64,000 nt of DNA from Piliocolobus tephrosceles (Eukaryota > Chordata > Mammalia > Primates > Cercopithecidae): the NCBI RefSeq assembly GCF_002776525.5, contig NC_045439.1, positions 118,897,100 through 118,961,099 of the forward strand, in the 5' to 3' direction. Below are positions 37,570 to 50,160 of this stretch, piece after piece. Below the pieces are notes generated by a model, which saw only the letters and a program-made list of their open reading frames with translations, did not search any database and was not told the origin of the DNA. The translations under genes and the position numbers were made by a program. Position 1 is the stretch's first letter. Each line of letters opens with the position of its first letter.

Positions 37570-38266
37570 TCTGGGACTATAATTCCACTAGATAGAACTG
37601 TAGGGCAGATATAGCTAATGAACATAACACACAGAGAAGCCATTCTTGTTTTCTGCAGCACAAATTCCTAACTCAAACCAATGACCTGAAGTTAACATGG
37701 GACTGGGAAAAAGACATGGTATAGTGCTCTAAACATGTGGAACTATTTCTTTTAAAATAAATTTTACGAGGTACTAGGTTCTCATCTAATTTGACCCTTG
37801 TAAAACCGATTCCATCAATTTTACAGGCATATCCAATGCAAACCATTTAGGAAGAATATCTTCATTTTCAATTAGGTTTCTTAGACATACTTTGGAAAAT
37901 AACAGAGGAAAAACATTTAAATACAAATTTTGTACATACATTCATTTTCCAAATTGTAAAACAAAATCAAGAAGGTCATTTAATAAGAGAGACCAGAAAC
38001 ATTAATTATTGAAGGGCTTTTTTGTGTCCCAGAAACATTTTGATGGTACAAAAGAGTACAGATAATTTGAAGTGTGAAAATACACTGAGGAATGTATTAT
38101 ATAGGTTTTTTGAACTGACCTAAGAAATTTGATGTATCTTTTATAGCACAGATATGTATATGAGTCCAAGACTGGTACACACCTCTAGATTTTGAAGAAG
38201 AAAGTTAGAAACCAGTTTTAAGAATATTGGTAGAGAGACCAGAAAATTATCTTGGAATAATCCAAG
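37570..38266. other. AT-rich DNA, nothing recognised
   Basis: No gene or named repeat is supported. Confidence 0.5.
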
Positions 38267-38267
38267 T

Positions 38268-38632
38268 TTATTAGTCCTTTCTCATGTCCCTGTGAAGAAA
38301 TACCCGGGACTGGGTAATTTATAAAGAAAAGAAGAGGTTTAATTGACTCACATTTTCATATTGTTGGGAAGGCCCCAGAAAATTTAAAATCATGGAAGAA
38401 GGCACCGCTTCACAAGGGCAGGAGAGAGAATGAGTGCAAGCAGGGGAAATGCCAGACACTTATAAAACCATCAGATCTCATTAGAACTCACTCATTATCA
38501 TAACAGCATGGAGGAAACTGCCCCCATGATCCAATCACATCCCACCAGGTCCCCCCCATGACACATGGGGACTATGGGAACTGTAATTCAAGATAAGATT
38601 TGGGTGGGGACACAGTCAAACCATATCATTCT
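38268..38632 (-). mobile_element. MSTA/THE1-type LTR
   Basis: Antisense MaLR LTR: 'tattagtcctttctcatgtcc' start, 'cgggactgggtaatttata', 'agaggtttaattgactcaca', 'aaatcatggaagaaggca' and 'gatttgggtggggacacagtc' near the end at 38632. Confidence 0.9.
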
Positions 38633-39035
38633 GACCCTTGCCCTTCCCAAATCTCATGTCCTCACATTTCAAAACAAAATCATCCCTTCCCAATAGTTTC
38701 CCATAGTCTTAATTCATTCCAGCATTAACTAAAAGTCCAAGTCCAAAGTCTCATCTGAGACAAAGCAAATTCCTTCCACCTATGAGCCTGTAAAATCAAA
38801 AGCAAGTTAGTTACATCCTAGATACAATGGAGATACAGGCATTGGATAAATGCACACATTTCAGATGGAAGAAATTGGCCAAAATGAAGAAGCTACAGGT
38901 CCCATACAAGTCTGAAATCCAATAATGCAGTCATTAGCCTTTAAATGATCTCCTTTGACTTCATGTCTCACATCCAAGTCACACTTATGCAAGGGGTGGT
39001 TTCCCATGGCTTTGGGCAGCTCCAAAGACTGAAAT
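38633..39035 (-). mobile_element. MaLR internal region, 3' part
   Basis: Directly adjoins the LTR and reads as antisense MaLR internal sequence: 'cccaaatctcatgtcctcaca', 'catcccttcccaatagt', 'ccaaagtctcatctgagac' and 'gtctgaaatccaataatgcag'. No second LTR is recognised; the exact end near 39035 is uncertain and may extend to about 39180. Confidence 0.8.
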
Positions 39036-40954
39036 GATATGACTTGGCTGTATCTCTTTGGTGATAACATTCCTCCCTCTGGAACTAAGACCTTTAGTCC
39101 AGCAGAACATAATGTCGTGGAAACAAGAAGCAAACATTTTGCTAGAGAGTCATGAGGGGTGCCATTTCCACTCTAAGTAAAAGCTAATTTGTGATCATTT
39201 TAACACTGGCAGTGGAATAGAGTGGAAAATCTGTATTCAAGAACAGGTTCTATAGTAGATTTGAAGAAATGACTATAGAAATGTCTATGAATTTGAGCTA
39301 TGGTGAGAAAGAAAAATAGAGATGAGAGTAAGTGATAATGGAATGTGTTGACAGGAGAATTTACATATATTGTATAATATCTTGGAAGGGTAAATCATAA
39401 ATCTTATAATAGCTTGAGTTGAAGTAAATTCTGAATGGGAATTCAATACGAAAATATTTGTATGAACTTTCATAAATGTAATTGATAGTTCCCAGCTAAA
39501 AAACCTAAAATTATCAGCTAATAATATTCTGTTAAAATTTGTCAAGTAAGGCTTTAACTAAGCATATAAATTAATCAAGTTGAACATGGCTAGGAAGCCC
39601 AGCATTTGACACGTGGGTAAGGGAGCATGACTTACAAAGGGAAGAATTGTCAGGAATGTTGTTAGAGAGTCAGGTGCTATCAGAAGAAATAAATTGCAGA
39701 AGCTAATGGAGAACATATTATTAAACACGGAATATGGACAACACTATCAAATGCTGAATATAGATAAATTTGCAAAGAGAGAGATTTCTATACACTAACA
39801 AAAATAATTTTAGGTAAGCCAGAAAGTGTAAGTCTATATCAAACATAATAACAAGAGAACGAGTGAAAAAGTTTGATTAATGGCCAGACATTAATGTTTT
39901 AGGAAATTTATGACATTGAAGAAGCTGAGAAACTAAGCATAAAACATCATTTCAAGATAATATAAATATGGAATAAAGAATAATTTTTTAAATAAAATGT
40001 GAGATTAAATCTTTTTCTTGCTTTTTAAAAAATTTATAAGGATGCTGGTAGATAGAAATTAGGAGAAAGAGAGGGAACAAAGGATCAGAGAGAAAAAGAC
40101 AAAAGGAAAAAGAGACAGAGAGATAGTAATAAAGGTAAGAAGGGGTGCATAATTCATGACAAAGACTTATAAAAGCCAAAAAAAAAAAAAGACCCATGAG
40201 ATTTGAAAAATGATAGGTATTTCAGTCTCTTTGATAGAATGGAAAAGGGAAGTTTTAGATGTGTTTAGGAAGTAAAGAGGATGGCGGTGTGTGTGTGTGT
40301 GTGTGTTTGTTCTACCACTATTTTCAATCTCTAAAATATGAGGAATGAATATTGCCTTTAAAAGAGGAATGCAGTGCTACTGAAGACTTAAAACTGTTTT
40401 CTGCAAATTTTTGCATGTTTTCTGCCATAACATAAACCTTTATCTTAGATAAAGATAAGCTAAGGATCCTATGCTTAGACTCCAGTTATGTCAAAAGTAT
40501 AGATTTGTAACGATACTTTGTCTTCAAGGTATGGTTCCATGTATACTCTTATCTAGCAATATCAACCAATGTCAAAGAAATAAAGTTGATAATGCATGGA
40601 ATGTTTCATTCAATGTTTAGAATGGTCAGAGTTTAAGGATGAAAATTAGGTTGAGATAATTGATAGTCACGAGAAAAAAGTGTTGGAAATAAATCTGGAA
40701 CCCTGGGTTATGAGGTTCTTACTCTGAGAGCTATTATTCCACCTAAAAACCATAGTGAAAAATTCCTGCATGAATATTTTTTACTATACTGAAATGTCTT
40801 AGTCTCTTTATCTATGCTTTGCATCTTTCTGCATTCTCACAGAAATTAATAGGCATCCTTTCATCCATGTCTAAATGTGTTACCTCTGTGTTCTTTGAAT
40901 TGTCTTTCTTCTCCATAACAGTGGCACAGGAACCTCCTTGAACCTCCTTCTCTT
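39036..40954. other. AT-rich DNA with purine-rich and GT tracts
   Basis: A purine-rich block lies at 40060-40137 (GAGA/AAAG) and a (GT)n tract at 40285-40307. No gene is supported. Confidence 0.5.
40285..40307. repeat. (GT)n microsatellite
   Basis: About 11 GT units. Confidence 0.9.
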
Positions 40955-40955
40955 G

Positions 40956-40956
40956 T

Positions 40957-40987
<31 letters not shown>

Positions 40988-41283
40988 GGTTTTTTTGTTT
41001 TGCCGCCTGGAGGGCGGTGGCGCGATCTCGGCTCCCTGCAAGCTCCGCCTCCTGGGTTCACGCCATTCTCCCGCCTCAGCCTCCGAGTATCTGGGACTAC
41101 AGGCGCCCGCCACCACGCCCGGCTAGTTTTTTGTATTTTCAGTAGAGACGGGGTGAATTTCACCATGTTAGCCAGGATGGTCTTGATTTCCTGACCTCGT
41201 GATCCACCCGCCTCGGCATCCCAAAGTGCTGGGATTACAGGCTTGAGCCACCGCGCCCGGCCTTTTTTTTTTTTTTTTTTTTT
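40956..41283 (-). mobile_element. Alu SINE, AluY type, bounded by T tracts
   Basis: Antisense Alu body at 40983-41262, preceded by T27 (its own tail) and followed by T21. Many CpGs remain ('gtggcgcgatctcggctc', 'ccgcgcccgg'), so the copy is young. The right-arm start is disturbed (GAGGGGGTTTTTTTGTTTT), and a 4-bp insertion lies near 41152-41157 (GGGGTGAATTTCACC instead of GGGGTTTCACC). Open frames over it on both strands are Alu artefacts. Confidence 0.95.
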
Positions 41284-41649
41284 CTATTCTCACAGACATT
41301 TCAAAATTTTTGTCCTCCACTCATTTTTGCATGTGGTTTCAGGTATTCACAGACAGTTCCTTTATATTTTCTTTCTCTTTACCTTCAAGTCAACATAAAC
41401 ATTCTATCTATCTTGTCAGAAATATCCTTCTATCTTGATAGAAATATATTTTCAAAGAAATAGTTTCATTGAAACTGTTTTCAAAGAAATTGATTCTTTC
41501 AAAATAGTGATCACATACATACCCCCTCTTTAGTCTTCTTCTGACATAACTGCATTTCAGAAATAAAATTAAATTACAAAGTAAACTCTGATCATTTTGG
41601 CACTTTCCATCATCCTTGACCTCTAGTAATTGTTTAACCTGACTGCGTA

Positions 41650-41850
41650 TGGCAGCCAGCATCTCCCCTAGTGATCTCTACTTTTGTGTAGCCTCTTTCC
41701 AGACTGTAACTGCATTGATCTGTATGACCACTACAATATGGTAGAAATGATGACATGTTACTATTGAGACTGTTACGATACACATTACCTCTGGGAGAAG
41801 CCAGCCGCTATGTTTTGAACAGCACTATAGAGATGCCTGCTTGGTAATGG
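41650..41850 (+). mobile_element. MLT1-type MaLR LTR fragment
   Basis: The landmark 'ctgggagaagccagccgctatg' with 'agcactatagagatgcc' and the preceding 'cttttgtgtagcctc' fits an MLT1 LTR interior. Both ends are missing. Confidence 0.55.
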
Positions 41851-41864
41851 TCTGACATTTCTAT

Positions 41865-42060
41865 CAAATTCTATTTTATTTTTTGCTAGCACTTACAATC
41901 TAAATTTTCTTGTGCATTTATTTCTATAAGTCTATTATCTGTCACCCTACTAGATTACATTGTCCAGAACAGCAGAAAATTTTATTTTTTATCACTGTAA
42001 TTCAAAACCTAGAACAATATCTGGTATAATAGAGTAGTTCAAGAAATGCTTATTGAATAA
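41865..42060 (+). mobile_element. L2 LINE 3' end
   Basis: L2 order: 'gcacttacaatc', 'tgtgcatttattt', 'atcactgtaattcaaaacctagaaca' region and 'caagaaatgcttattgaataa' terminus. Confidence 0.75.
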
Positions 42061-44243
42061 AAGAGTTTAGATGTGTCATCCTCAGAGAAGCAAAAATAAG
42101 AAAGTATTTTTACCCATTCCCCCATGTCCCACAAGAAAAGCATGGTGAGTTTAAATGTGGCAATCACATTTCATTAACATTGCATAAGTAAAATTACATT
42201 CGATAAATAAAAGCTTACACATAATTATTTTGATGAAGTTTATTTAAAATTATTCCCTGGTTATTAGCCACTTTGATGCCCTTAGTATACATATTATTTT
42301 GACACTGACATTCCATTTCAGAATGTTTAAATGATTTCTTTATTATTTTCCCAAATAACTGCCTCCATGTTTCGCTAACATATATTCTTGCTGACAACAC
42401 CACGATATTCACTTCACAGTTCTCACAGCTGAAGGGAAGAAAAGGAATCAGCTTGCCATACCACAATCCCAATATCTCTCAAAGAAACCAGTGTTTTAGT
42501 ACTTGACATCTAGACATTGATTTGGCCCCGTGTGGCTTATCGTAGATTAAATCAACAAGGCTTTCTGTAAGTGAAAATCTCTGATCTGTTGATTTTTCTG
42601 GCAGAATCAAGGAGACCATGGTCTACTGATGCATGCTATAGTTTTGTGCAACTTTAAAATTATAGCGAGTATGGCCATCAACATTATCGTTAAGAATATT
42701 CATTAATTACACATACATACTTTTCAATAACGCTTTTTATCATTGTTTTTGAGTCCTTAGAATTTCTGAAGACACTTTTTACATATGAATTAAAAAATAC
42801 TTATAAAATAAAAAGCCAGTCTTAAAGATCTCAAGTGAGGCCATTGAAATACAAAATCTAAAAGTCATTCCAGAAAAGTCAAGCTTACTATTCTGTAAAA
42901 GGTCCAGAATATCTTTCAGATAAAAAGTTAATACATAATAAATACAAGTTATGACCATTTACAATCCTCCTAAAGTCAGAAAATCAAAAATGAAACTGTG
43001 TAGCCAAATTTTGTACTTGCATAAATTAATTAACACAGTATAAAGCATGATTTATTAATACTTGTTAAGATTTGAACTAATAGGATGAAAGGAGCTGTTT
43101 AGATACTCTAAATGAATGGTGTTACAATGGCTCTACATTTTTGAAGTCCCTCTCATTTTATTCTGTATCATTTGCTCTGTGATCAGTGGTTAAGTTTGAA
43201 TTAATTTTCTTTCCCCACAGAATTATTGGAATCGGCACATTTCATTATAACAATGCTATTACATTTATATTCGTTAAGCCCCCTTATAATTTCTACATCC
43301 AAGCCTAGTAACTCAGTAGCACTTACAGTTGTATTTGCAACCTGTGTTGCACTTCGAAGTGCATGTCCTGAAGCCAGTTTTGTAGAGCTTGATCAACTGA
43401 ATCATATACCTTTCAGAGGTGAATTTGGATACTACAGTCAAATTTTCACTAAATTATTAAGATGTGCCTTGTCTGTTTTATTAATGTATTGTAAGAATTA
43501 ATTAGTAATAGGTTTTCAATTCCCTTGCCTTGGCTTTATGCAGTTTGTAAGTGATTTCACAGCTTCCAGATAATTAATTCTGCTACTATTCTTTGATCTT
43601 TAATCAACATTTCACATTCCTCTGTTTATTTCTAATGGTACCCTGCAGCTTTTAAATTTTCTCTATTCTCACTTTATTTTCAAGGCGTAAAAGCAAAGCT
43701 TAATATTCTAGGTAGAACAACAGGAACAAATCACATGTGCTTCAATCTTAATAGAAAAAATAAAAATAAATTAACTAACTAAATAAAAATAATTGAAGAG
43801 AAAATACACACACACACAAAACTATCCTCTCCTTTTACCAAATCCTTGGAATATATTTACTACTCTTAGGTTCTCTAAATTTTAACACGTTTACAAAATT
43901 ATAATTTTGTGCTATAAGCTTACAAAATTTACCTATTATAAAAATTTAAAATCTTAAGATAATAATAAATATATAGGTGTGCCTTTGGTTTATAAAATAT
44001 GTCAAAAAGACTGTGAGATCTAAAACATATTGGAGAATTTGGGGCAGGTTTTTACCTCAAAAGGAAAGAAGCATAAGGTACCCATAATATCCCTACATCC
44101 CAACAGTTACTGTTCTACTATGGCTTTGTTTTTAAATAGAAGAGAAAAGTACAGTAAATTATTTTGTTTTCTTCTGTAGATAATTAAATATAAAGTAGGG
44201 ATTAATTTTACTAACCAAGATCAAGCATACTCTGAAGAAACAC
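42061..44243. other. AT-rich DNA, nothing recognised
   Basis: Several short open frames without recognisable motifs. No promoter or exon structure could be supported. Confidence 0.5.
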
Positions 44244-44247
44244 ACAG

Positions 44248-44844
44248 CCTCTTCCGCTGCGTGCCAGATCATGGCGCAACGGCAGCGCAAGTTCCAGGCG
44301 CACCGCAAGACGGTAGCGACGGCCTCTGAAAAGAATCGGGGCCGAGAAAAGGCGGTCGTGTTATGGCTCCCAAGAAGGCGCGCGTCGTGCAGCAGCAAAA
44401 GCTCAAGAAGAACCTAGAAGTCGGAATCCGGAAGAAGATCGAACATGACGTGGTGATGAGAGCCAACAGCATCCTGCCCAAGAAGCTGGCACTGCTGAAG
44501 ACTGGCCAAGAAGAACGCGGCGGCTGCCGCCACCTGCTCCAACAAGACACCTTCCTGAGGACGCTGGCCCCAGTGCAGCCCAACGCCCCACCCCCTACCT
44601 CCATATGGGATCTTACAAGTGATCCCACAGTCTGCACTGTCAGGAAGAGGGCCCGTCTCCCAGCACTGGACTTCACCTAGAACTTCAGTGGGGGCCAAGC
44701 GTGCTGAGAACCCAGCAATGACCAGGAAGATACAGTCACCAACTTCATCTGTCCCCGTGCCCCTTCCCAGGTCCTGCCTCCACAGGTTTAACCCAGAACT
44801 ATAAACCTGGCTTTGTCAAAAAAAAAAAAAAAAAAAAAAAAAAA
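44248..44844 (+). pseudogene. C19orf53P: Processed pseudogene of C19orf53 (Leydig cell tumour 10 kDa protein homologue)
   Basis: Intronless, GC-rich copy of a small basic protein mRNA with a 5' leader, coding part, 3' UTR and A27 tail (44818-44844). The original ATG is at 44271, and the first frame gives a start resembling the parent N-terminus (MAQ-R-Q-R-K-F-Q-A-H). A frameshift between about 44340 and 44362 moves the rest into the frame starting at 44363 (APKKARVVQQQKLKKNLEV, then RKKIEHDVVM). A second small deletion near 44503-44510 scrambles the Lys/Ala-rich C-terminus. The first frame ends at a TAG near 44416. The parent encodes a short nuclear, lysine-rich protein of poorly known role. 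Intron loss, tail and frameshifts show L1-mediated retroposition, and no function is expected. Confidence 0.9.
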
Positions 44845-46804
44845 GAAAAAAGAAAATAAAAAGGAAAAAAAATACAAAACCATTTTACATTAAATCAGAG
44901 TTTTTTTAAATGTAGATAATTTGGGTCTTACAGGTAGAAAAATACATTATGCCGTATGTTCGAGTTATAAATGTAAAACATACTTTAAATTTATTTAGAT
45001 ATACAAAAATTCTACTGGTACAGTGTTTTACTAAATGGTAAACGAGCAGTGAGTTTTAAAATTGACAAATCATTTTTTAAATTAGATAAATGCATTACTT
45101 GAATCATAAGTTGATAAAATATAGTGTAAAAACACCCTGATTATGAAACACATCTAATTGGAGATGATGATAAAATACAAAGACTTGGATTGAAAAAGTT
45201 TGGGGCTGAACTCAACCAAGAGACTCATCATGCTGTTATCTAAAATCACTTAGTTTATTATGAAAAAGAAGTTTCTTTACAAAATTGGTAGGACTACAAT
45301 ATCTAATACATTGTTCAAAATAAAGAAATGACAGTAACAATTTATCAAAATTTACAATTGCCTAGACTTACTATAGCATCTTATATAAATTGCATTTGAT
45401 TTTACTCATTTATTTTTTAGACAATATTTGTCTTCATATTTCTGGCTGTATCTATGTCTTAATAAGAAAATGTGAAATTTTAAATTCAAAATGCCATTGA
45501 CTTTCCTTTCTAGATAGAATGAAACAAGTTACAGAACTTCAACACTCACACTGAAACAATCAGATTAAATTTGAATATACATTAATATATAGATAGACAT
45601 CAAAATATAATAAAGTCCTTGGTTAACTGCTGGAGGAGCAAAGACTTAAAGGGCTAAGATCTCAGAGAAAAGGAAATCAAAAAATAGTAAATGAATTTTG
45701 CCTAAGGGTAGTTGTCTGTTTTTGGAAAATCGAGGTAGAAAGTTGCTGCTAAAGAAAAGACAAGCTAGCTGAGATTTTTGAAACCTCATGGGACTTGGGA
45801 GGCAAAAATTGGAGTTCAGCGCTATAAAAGAATCTGGTACTTATGGACCAATATCCCAAAGAGAAGCAAGACACATAAACATGAGTTCCTTATTTTGGTA
45901 TTTTTCCCATGAGGTATTTTCGCAATTCTAAATATGTAACAACTAGATGGGCAAGAAACCAAAAACAAATATAAATAAAATTAAAACAGAGACATTTTCC
46001 GCAGCAACATTATTCTAAAGTGACAAAAATTGAAGTTCAGTAAGCAACCTTTGGAAATGCCTTGAGGTCAGTTAGAAACCTTGGAGAGTTATACTGTTCC
46101 ATCAGGCAAGACAGACTTTGATAAAGCTTTACAAAGACCGTAAAGATATCCTAGAGTACAAAATCAACTATTCACCCACAGACAACACAGATACTCATCT
46201 TATTTAACACTGACATTAAATAACAAGCAATCAATATCAATAAATTCAATAACTTTAATGAATAGCTTGATTAAGGTTTTTGACGTTTGACTTTTCACCA
46301 CTTTTAAGCCTCTCTCTTCCTTCTTCCCCTTGCGCCCCACACCTGGGCAAGTTGAAACAACAGTGCATAAAATAAGACCTAAAAGTTAACGGAGACCTAG
46401 AATTTCACAGTTCTCAAGGAAATTAATCCATGTTTCCTTACCAAATTTTATGTGTCCTATGCTTCCCAAAAGGGGGTCTTCTTTTTAAAATAGGAGATTT
46501 CATCACATCTGGAATTCTTCTACTGTTTATAATTAAGCCTTATGCTGAACCTCAGCTCTTTTTGCATCTATCTGCAAGGAATGAGTCTCTAAACTGCCAA
46601 AGAGGCACTCTGGCTTTCAAATGTAGCTTTTATGTGTGATTAATCAAACTCAGACTTTTTTTTCCCTTCAATCTTTTGAGAGCACCTGGCAATAGCAGTT
46701 CAATTTGATAGTATTTTAAATTAGTCCTTCCTCCATATATAGAACCTCAAGTATTTCATAGCCAGTGCATCCTCTCCCGTCTTAGCTCACCACTGGTGAA
46801 AGTA
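44845..46804. other. AT-rich DNA, nothing recognised
   Basis: An A-rich stretch with scattered G (44845-44877) trails the pseudogene tail. The rest holds no supported gene. Confidence 0.5.
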
Positions 46805-47962
46805 TTTTTTATCTTAAATTTTTATGGGTACATGATGTATATATTTATAGGATACATGAGATATTTTGATACAGGCATAAAATGCATAATAATCACACCA
46901 GGTTAAATGAGGTATTCATCATATAAAGTATTTATCCTTTCTTTGTGTTACAAATAATCATAAGCTTTTAATTATTTTAAAATGTACCATAAATTATTGC
47001 TGACTGTAGTCATCATGTGCTATCACATACTAGATCTTATTCATTCCCTCTAACTATATTTTGTACCAAGTAACCATCCCTTCCTCCCCTGCCCCACTAC
47101 CCTTTCTAGCTTCTGGTAACCACCATTCTCCTCTCGATCTCTATGAGTTCATGAGTTCAATTATTTTAATTCGTAGCTCCCCAAAATAAGTGAAAACATT
47201 CAAAATTTGTCTTTCTGAATTTGACTTATTTCACTTAACATAATAACCTCCAGTTCCATCCATGCTGTTGTAAAGGACAGGATCTCATTTTTATGGCCAA
47301 ATAGCACTCCATTATGTATGTGTACCACGTTTTCTTTCATTTCTGTCCCTTCTTCTAGTGAAGGACACTTAGGTTGCTTCCAAATCTTGGCTATTGTGAA
47401 TAGTGCTACAATAAATAAGGGAGTGCACACATTTCTTCAATATACTGATTTCCTTTCTTTGGGGCATATATCTAGCAGTGACATTGCTGAATCATATGGT
47501 AGCTCTATTTTTTGTGGAACCTCCCAACTCTTCCCCATAGTGGTTGTACTAGGTGATATTCCCACCAACTGTGTACAAGGGTTCCCTTTTCACCACATCC
47601 TTGTCAGCATTTGTTATTGCCTATCTTTTGGGTATAAGCCATATTAACCAGTGTGAGATGATATCTCATAGTTTTGATTTGCATTTCTTTGATGATAAGT
47701 GATATTGAGCAGCTTTTCATGTACCTATTTGCCATGTGTATGCCTTCTTTAAAAAAAAGTCTATGCAGATCTTTTTGTTCATTTATTAAAAATCTGATTA
47801 CTAGATTTTTTCCTATTGTTTTTGTGTGAGCTCCTTATATATACTAGTTATTAATCCCTTGTCAGACGGATACTTTGCAAATATTTAGGGGGGATTCAGG
47901 GGGTGGTTGTCACTTCACTTTGTTGATTGTTTCCTTTGCTGTGCAGAAGATTTTTTACACTA
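46805..47962 (-). mobile_element. L1 3' end (ORF2 C-terminus and 3' UTR)
   Basis: Antisense L1, 5' truncated. The 3' UTR is at about 46805-47160 ('atgggtacatgatgtatatatt', 'ttttgatacaggcat', 'ctttgtgttacaaa'). The ORF2 end follows ('ccatccatgctgttgtaaagga', 'cttggctattgtgaatagtgc', 'ccaccaactgtgtacaa', 'ttttgatttgcatttct', 'ttgctgtgcagaagatttt'). No frame is intact; the minus-strand 76-codon and plus-strand 109-codon readings are chance. This looks like an older primate/L1M subfamily. Confidence 0.9.
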
Positions 47963-49745
47963 TTAGTGCATACCAAGAGCTATTGGTATTCAACTTACTT
48001 TTAATAATGATTCTCATTGTCAGCCTGATAGCAGTTATTCCATCTTCAAAAACCTATTTTAGAGATTTCTTCCTAGAAACACTCCCATTACCAACTGCTT
48101 TAGATGTATTCTCTGGAACAGTCTCTGAGGCATGAATATGCATGACAGAAGTTTCTAGGAAGAGGATCTCAGAAACAACGTTTATGGTGAGAAAAGCTAA
48201 ATGGAGTACAGGAAGATGTTCAACTGCAATGTGTTACAGTGGAAGTGTCTGATGATTCCATCGCATTTCATCTCTGTGGTTGGGAGATGGAATTCAATCT
48301 CAGCTGTAGAAAGACGGTCCTTTAGATTGTTCGCAAATTGAAATAACGGGGCTTGGCCATTGCACTTCACTTGGTATTACGTGTAGGTTGCCTCCATGGA
48401 GAAGGTGTAACTTTGGGTGATTTCCCTCCAAGGATAATTCTCTGAGAGGGACACATCCATTAGCTGTCAGAAGCCAAAATTCATGGCAACCATGGGAATA
48501 ACTGCTTTCCTTTGAAAGGGGGAACAGATAGCCCAATCTAGGATCCACTATATTACATTTTTTGTAGTTCCAACTTCCTACAATCCTTAAAAAGGCAAAC
48601 CTAATCCACAGCAATAGAAATCAGGATAGAAGTTAACTTTGAGAGGATGATGATTAGGATAGGGCATGAAAGAGGTTTCTGTATTGTTGGTACTGTTCTA
48701 TTTATGATATGAGGATGTGATTATATGAATAAGTTCAATTTATGGAAATTCTTCATGCTACAAAATTATAAATTGTTCATTTTTGTATATATGTGATGTT
48801 TCATAAAAGTTTACTTTAAATACTAATGTGAAACACAGACATACAAAACTTTCCAAAATAAGAATAAAAAGGATGATTTTATAATTTAATACTTGGTTTT
48901 AATTTCATACAAATTTGTGTTTTAGAATAATTTTTATACTCTTTATCTAAAATTTATTATTCAATTTTCCATAGTAAATGTGGATAATTATTAAACCAGA
49001 ATATTAAAAATACAGCCAGTTTTGTATAATATTTTGTATAATATTAAAAATACAGCCAAATTTGTATAATAGCTTAACTGATGTCTCAAATACTCTTTTT
49101 TCAAATTACTAAAGTAAGAAAAATAAATAGCAGAGTAATCACAATAGTACCAATGGCAACTGCTATACAAGATAAACACTTTGGTAGTTTAAAGTTACTT
49201 AGCTCAACCACTTTGCCTGATCAAGATTTAGGAGATAGAGTTGACTAAATTAAAAGAAAGACAATATAATGGCTTTGTAATTGCCGTGCAAATACCCCAT
49301 CATTACAGTGTGGATATGTGATTGTTTTTATTTTTAAAGAAAACTCTGGTTTACATGGTGTTTACTTAGGAAGTATTAAATGTAATTAGAGGGTACAATT
49401 CTGGAGAAAGGAAAAAAGATGATATTTGGTTTTGATGTCTATGTACTCTTGGAGTTAATAATTATTTTCCAAAAGTCATTTTCTTTGGATATAAATGCAT
49501 TGCTTGTCCCTGTCCTTAACCAATTGATAAAGTTACACAGTTTCCCCAGAAGAATATTTTGGAATGACATAACTTGCTTCATGTCTTGTATATCTTATTT
49601 TTAAAATACAAGAATATTTCTCTGAAGAATAAAATTTTTAACCCTGAGTGGTCAGGAAATGTATTAATGATGGTAACACATATTTGTTACACAGTTTTTA
49701 TTATAATGAGGTTTAAGTGCACAATACATAGGAAGTAAAAATCGG
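47963..49745. other. DNA with no recognised gene
   Basis: The moderately GC-balanced part at 48080-48620 may be an old unclassified repeat; the rest is AT-rich. It includes the 40-bp-period tandem at 49000-49070. Confidence 0.45.
49000..49070. repeat. Tandem duplication, 40-bp period
   Basis: A unit beginning AATATTAAAAATACAGCCA starts at 49000 and again at 49040, about 1.8 copies with one or two mismatches. Confidence 0.9.
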
Positions 49746-49754
49746 TAGCAGATA

Positions 49755-50160
49755 TTCTGTGCTCATGAAATGTGCCTCTACGTCCTATTGAGTAAGCAGA
49801 CTATATTTTCCAGTATCGCTTACACTTACGTGTGGCTATGACTGAGTCATGGCTAAAGACTTGAAATTGAAACACATTACTTCCAGGCCTTGTCCCCCTA
49901 AACTCCTACAAGTAGTCTCTATGCCCTCTCTCCCGCTAACTGCCTTCCAGAGGCAGACAATCCATCTTAAGCCTCAGAGAAACTGAGCACAGCAGAGCAG
50001 AACAATCTGAGTGTCTAGATGACAAAGTCCAAGGCTGCACAAAGACTGGAAAAATCCTCATTGTCCTTTATGTGTGTGAGAAATAACTTCTTATTGTGTT
50101 AAGCCACTTGAATTCAGAGAAATGTTTGGTACAATACTTACCTACTTGCAGTAACAGTTA
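49755..50160 (+). mobile_element. MLT1-type MaLR LTR
   Basis: Old LTR with 'acgtgtggctatgactgagtc', a pyrimidine-rich middle, 'gatgacaaagtccaaggctgc', and the end 'gtgagaaataacttcttattgtgttaagccac' region (AATAAA-like signal then the MLT1 closing phrase). Ends are approximate. Confidence 0.7.

Noticed and set aside
44269..44698. 135- and 94-codon minus-strand frames
   Set aside because: They are shadows of the plus-strand processed pseudogene, caused by its GC-rich coding sequence.
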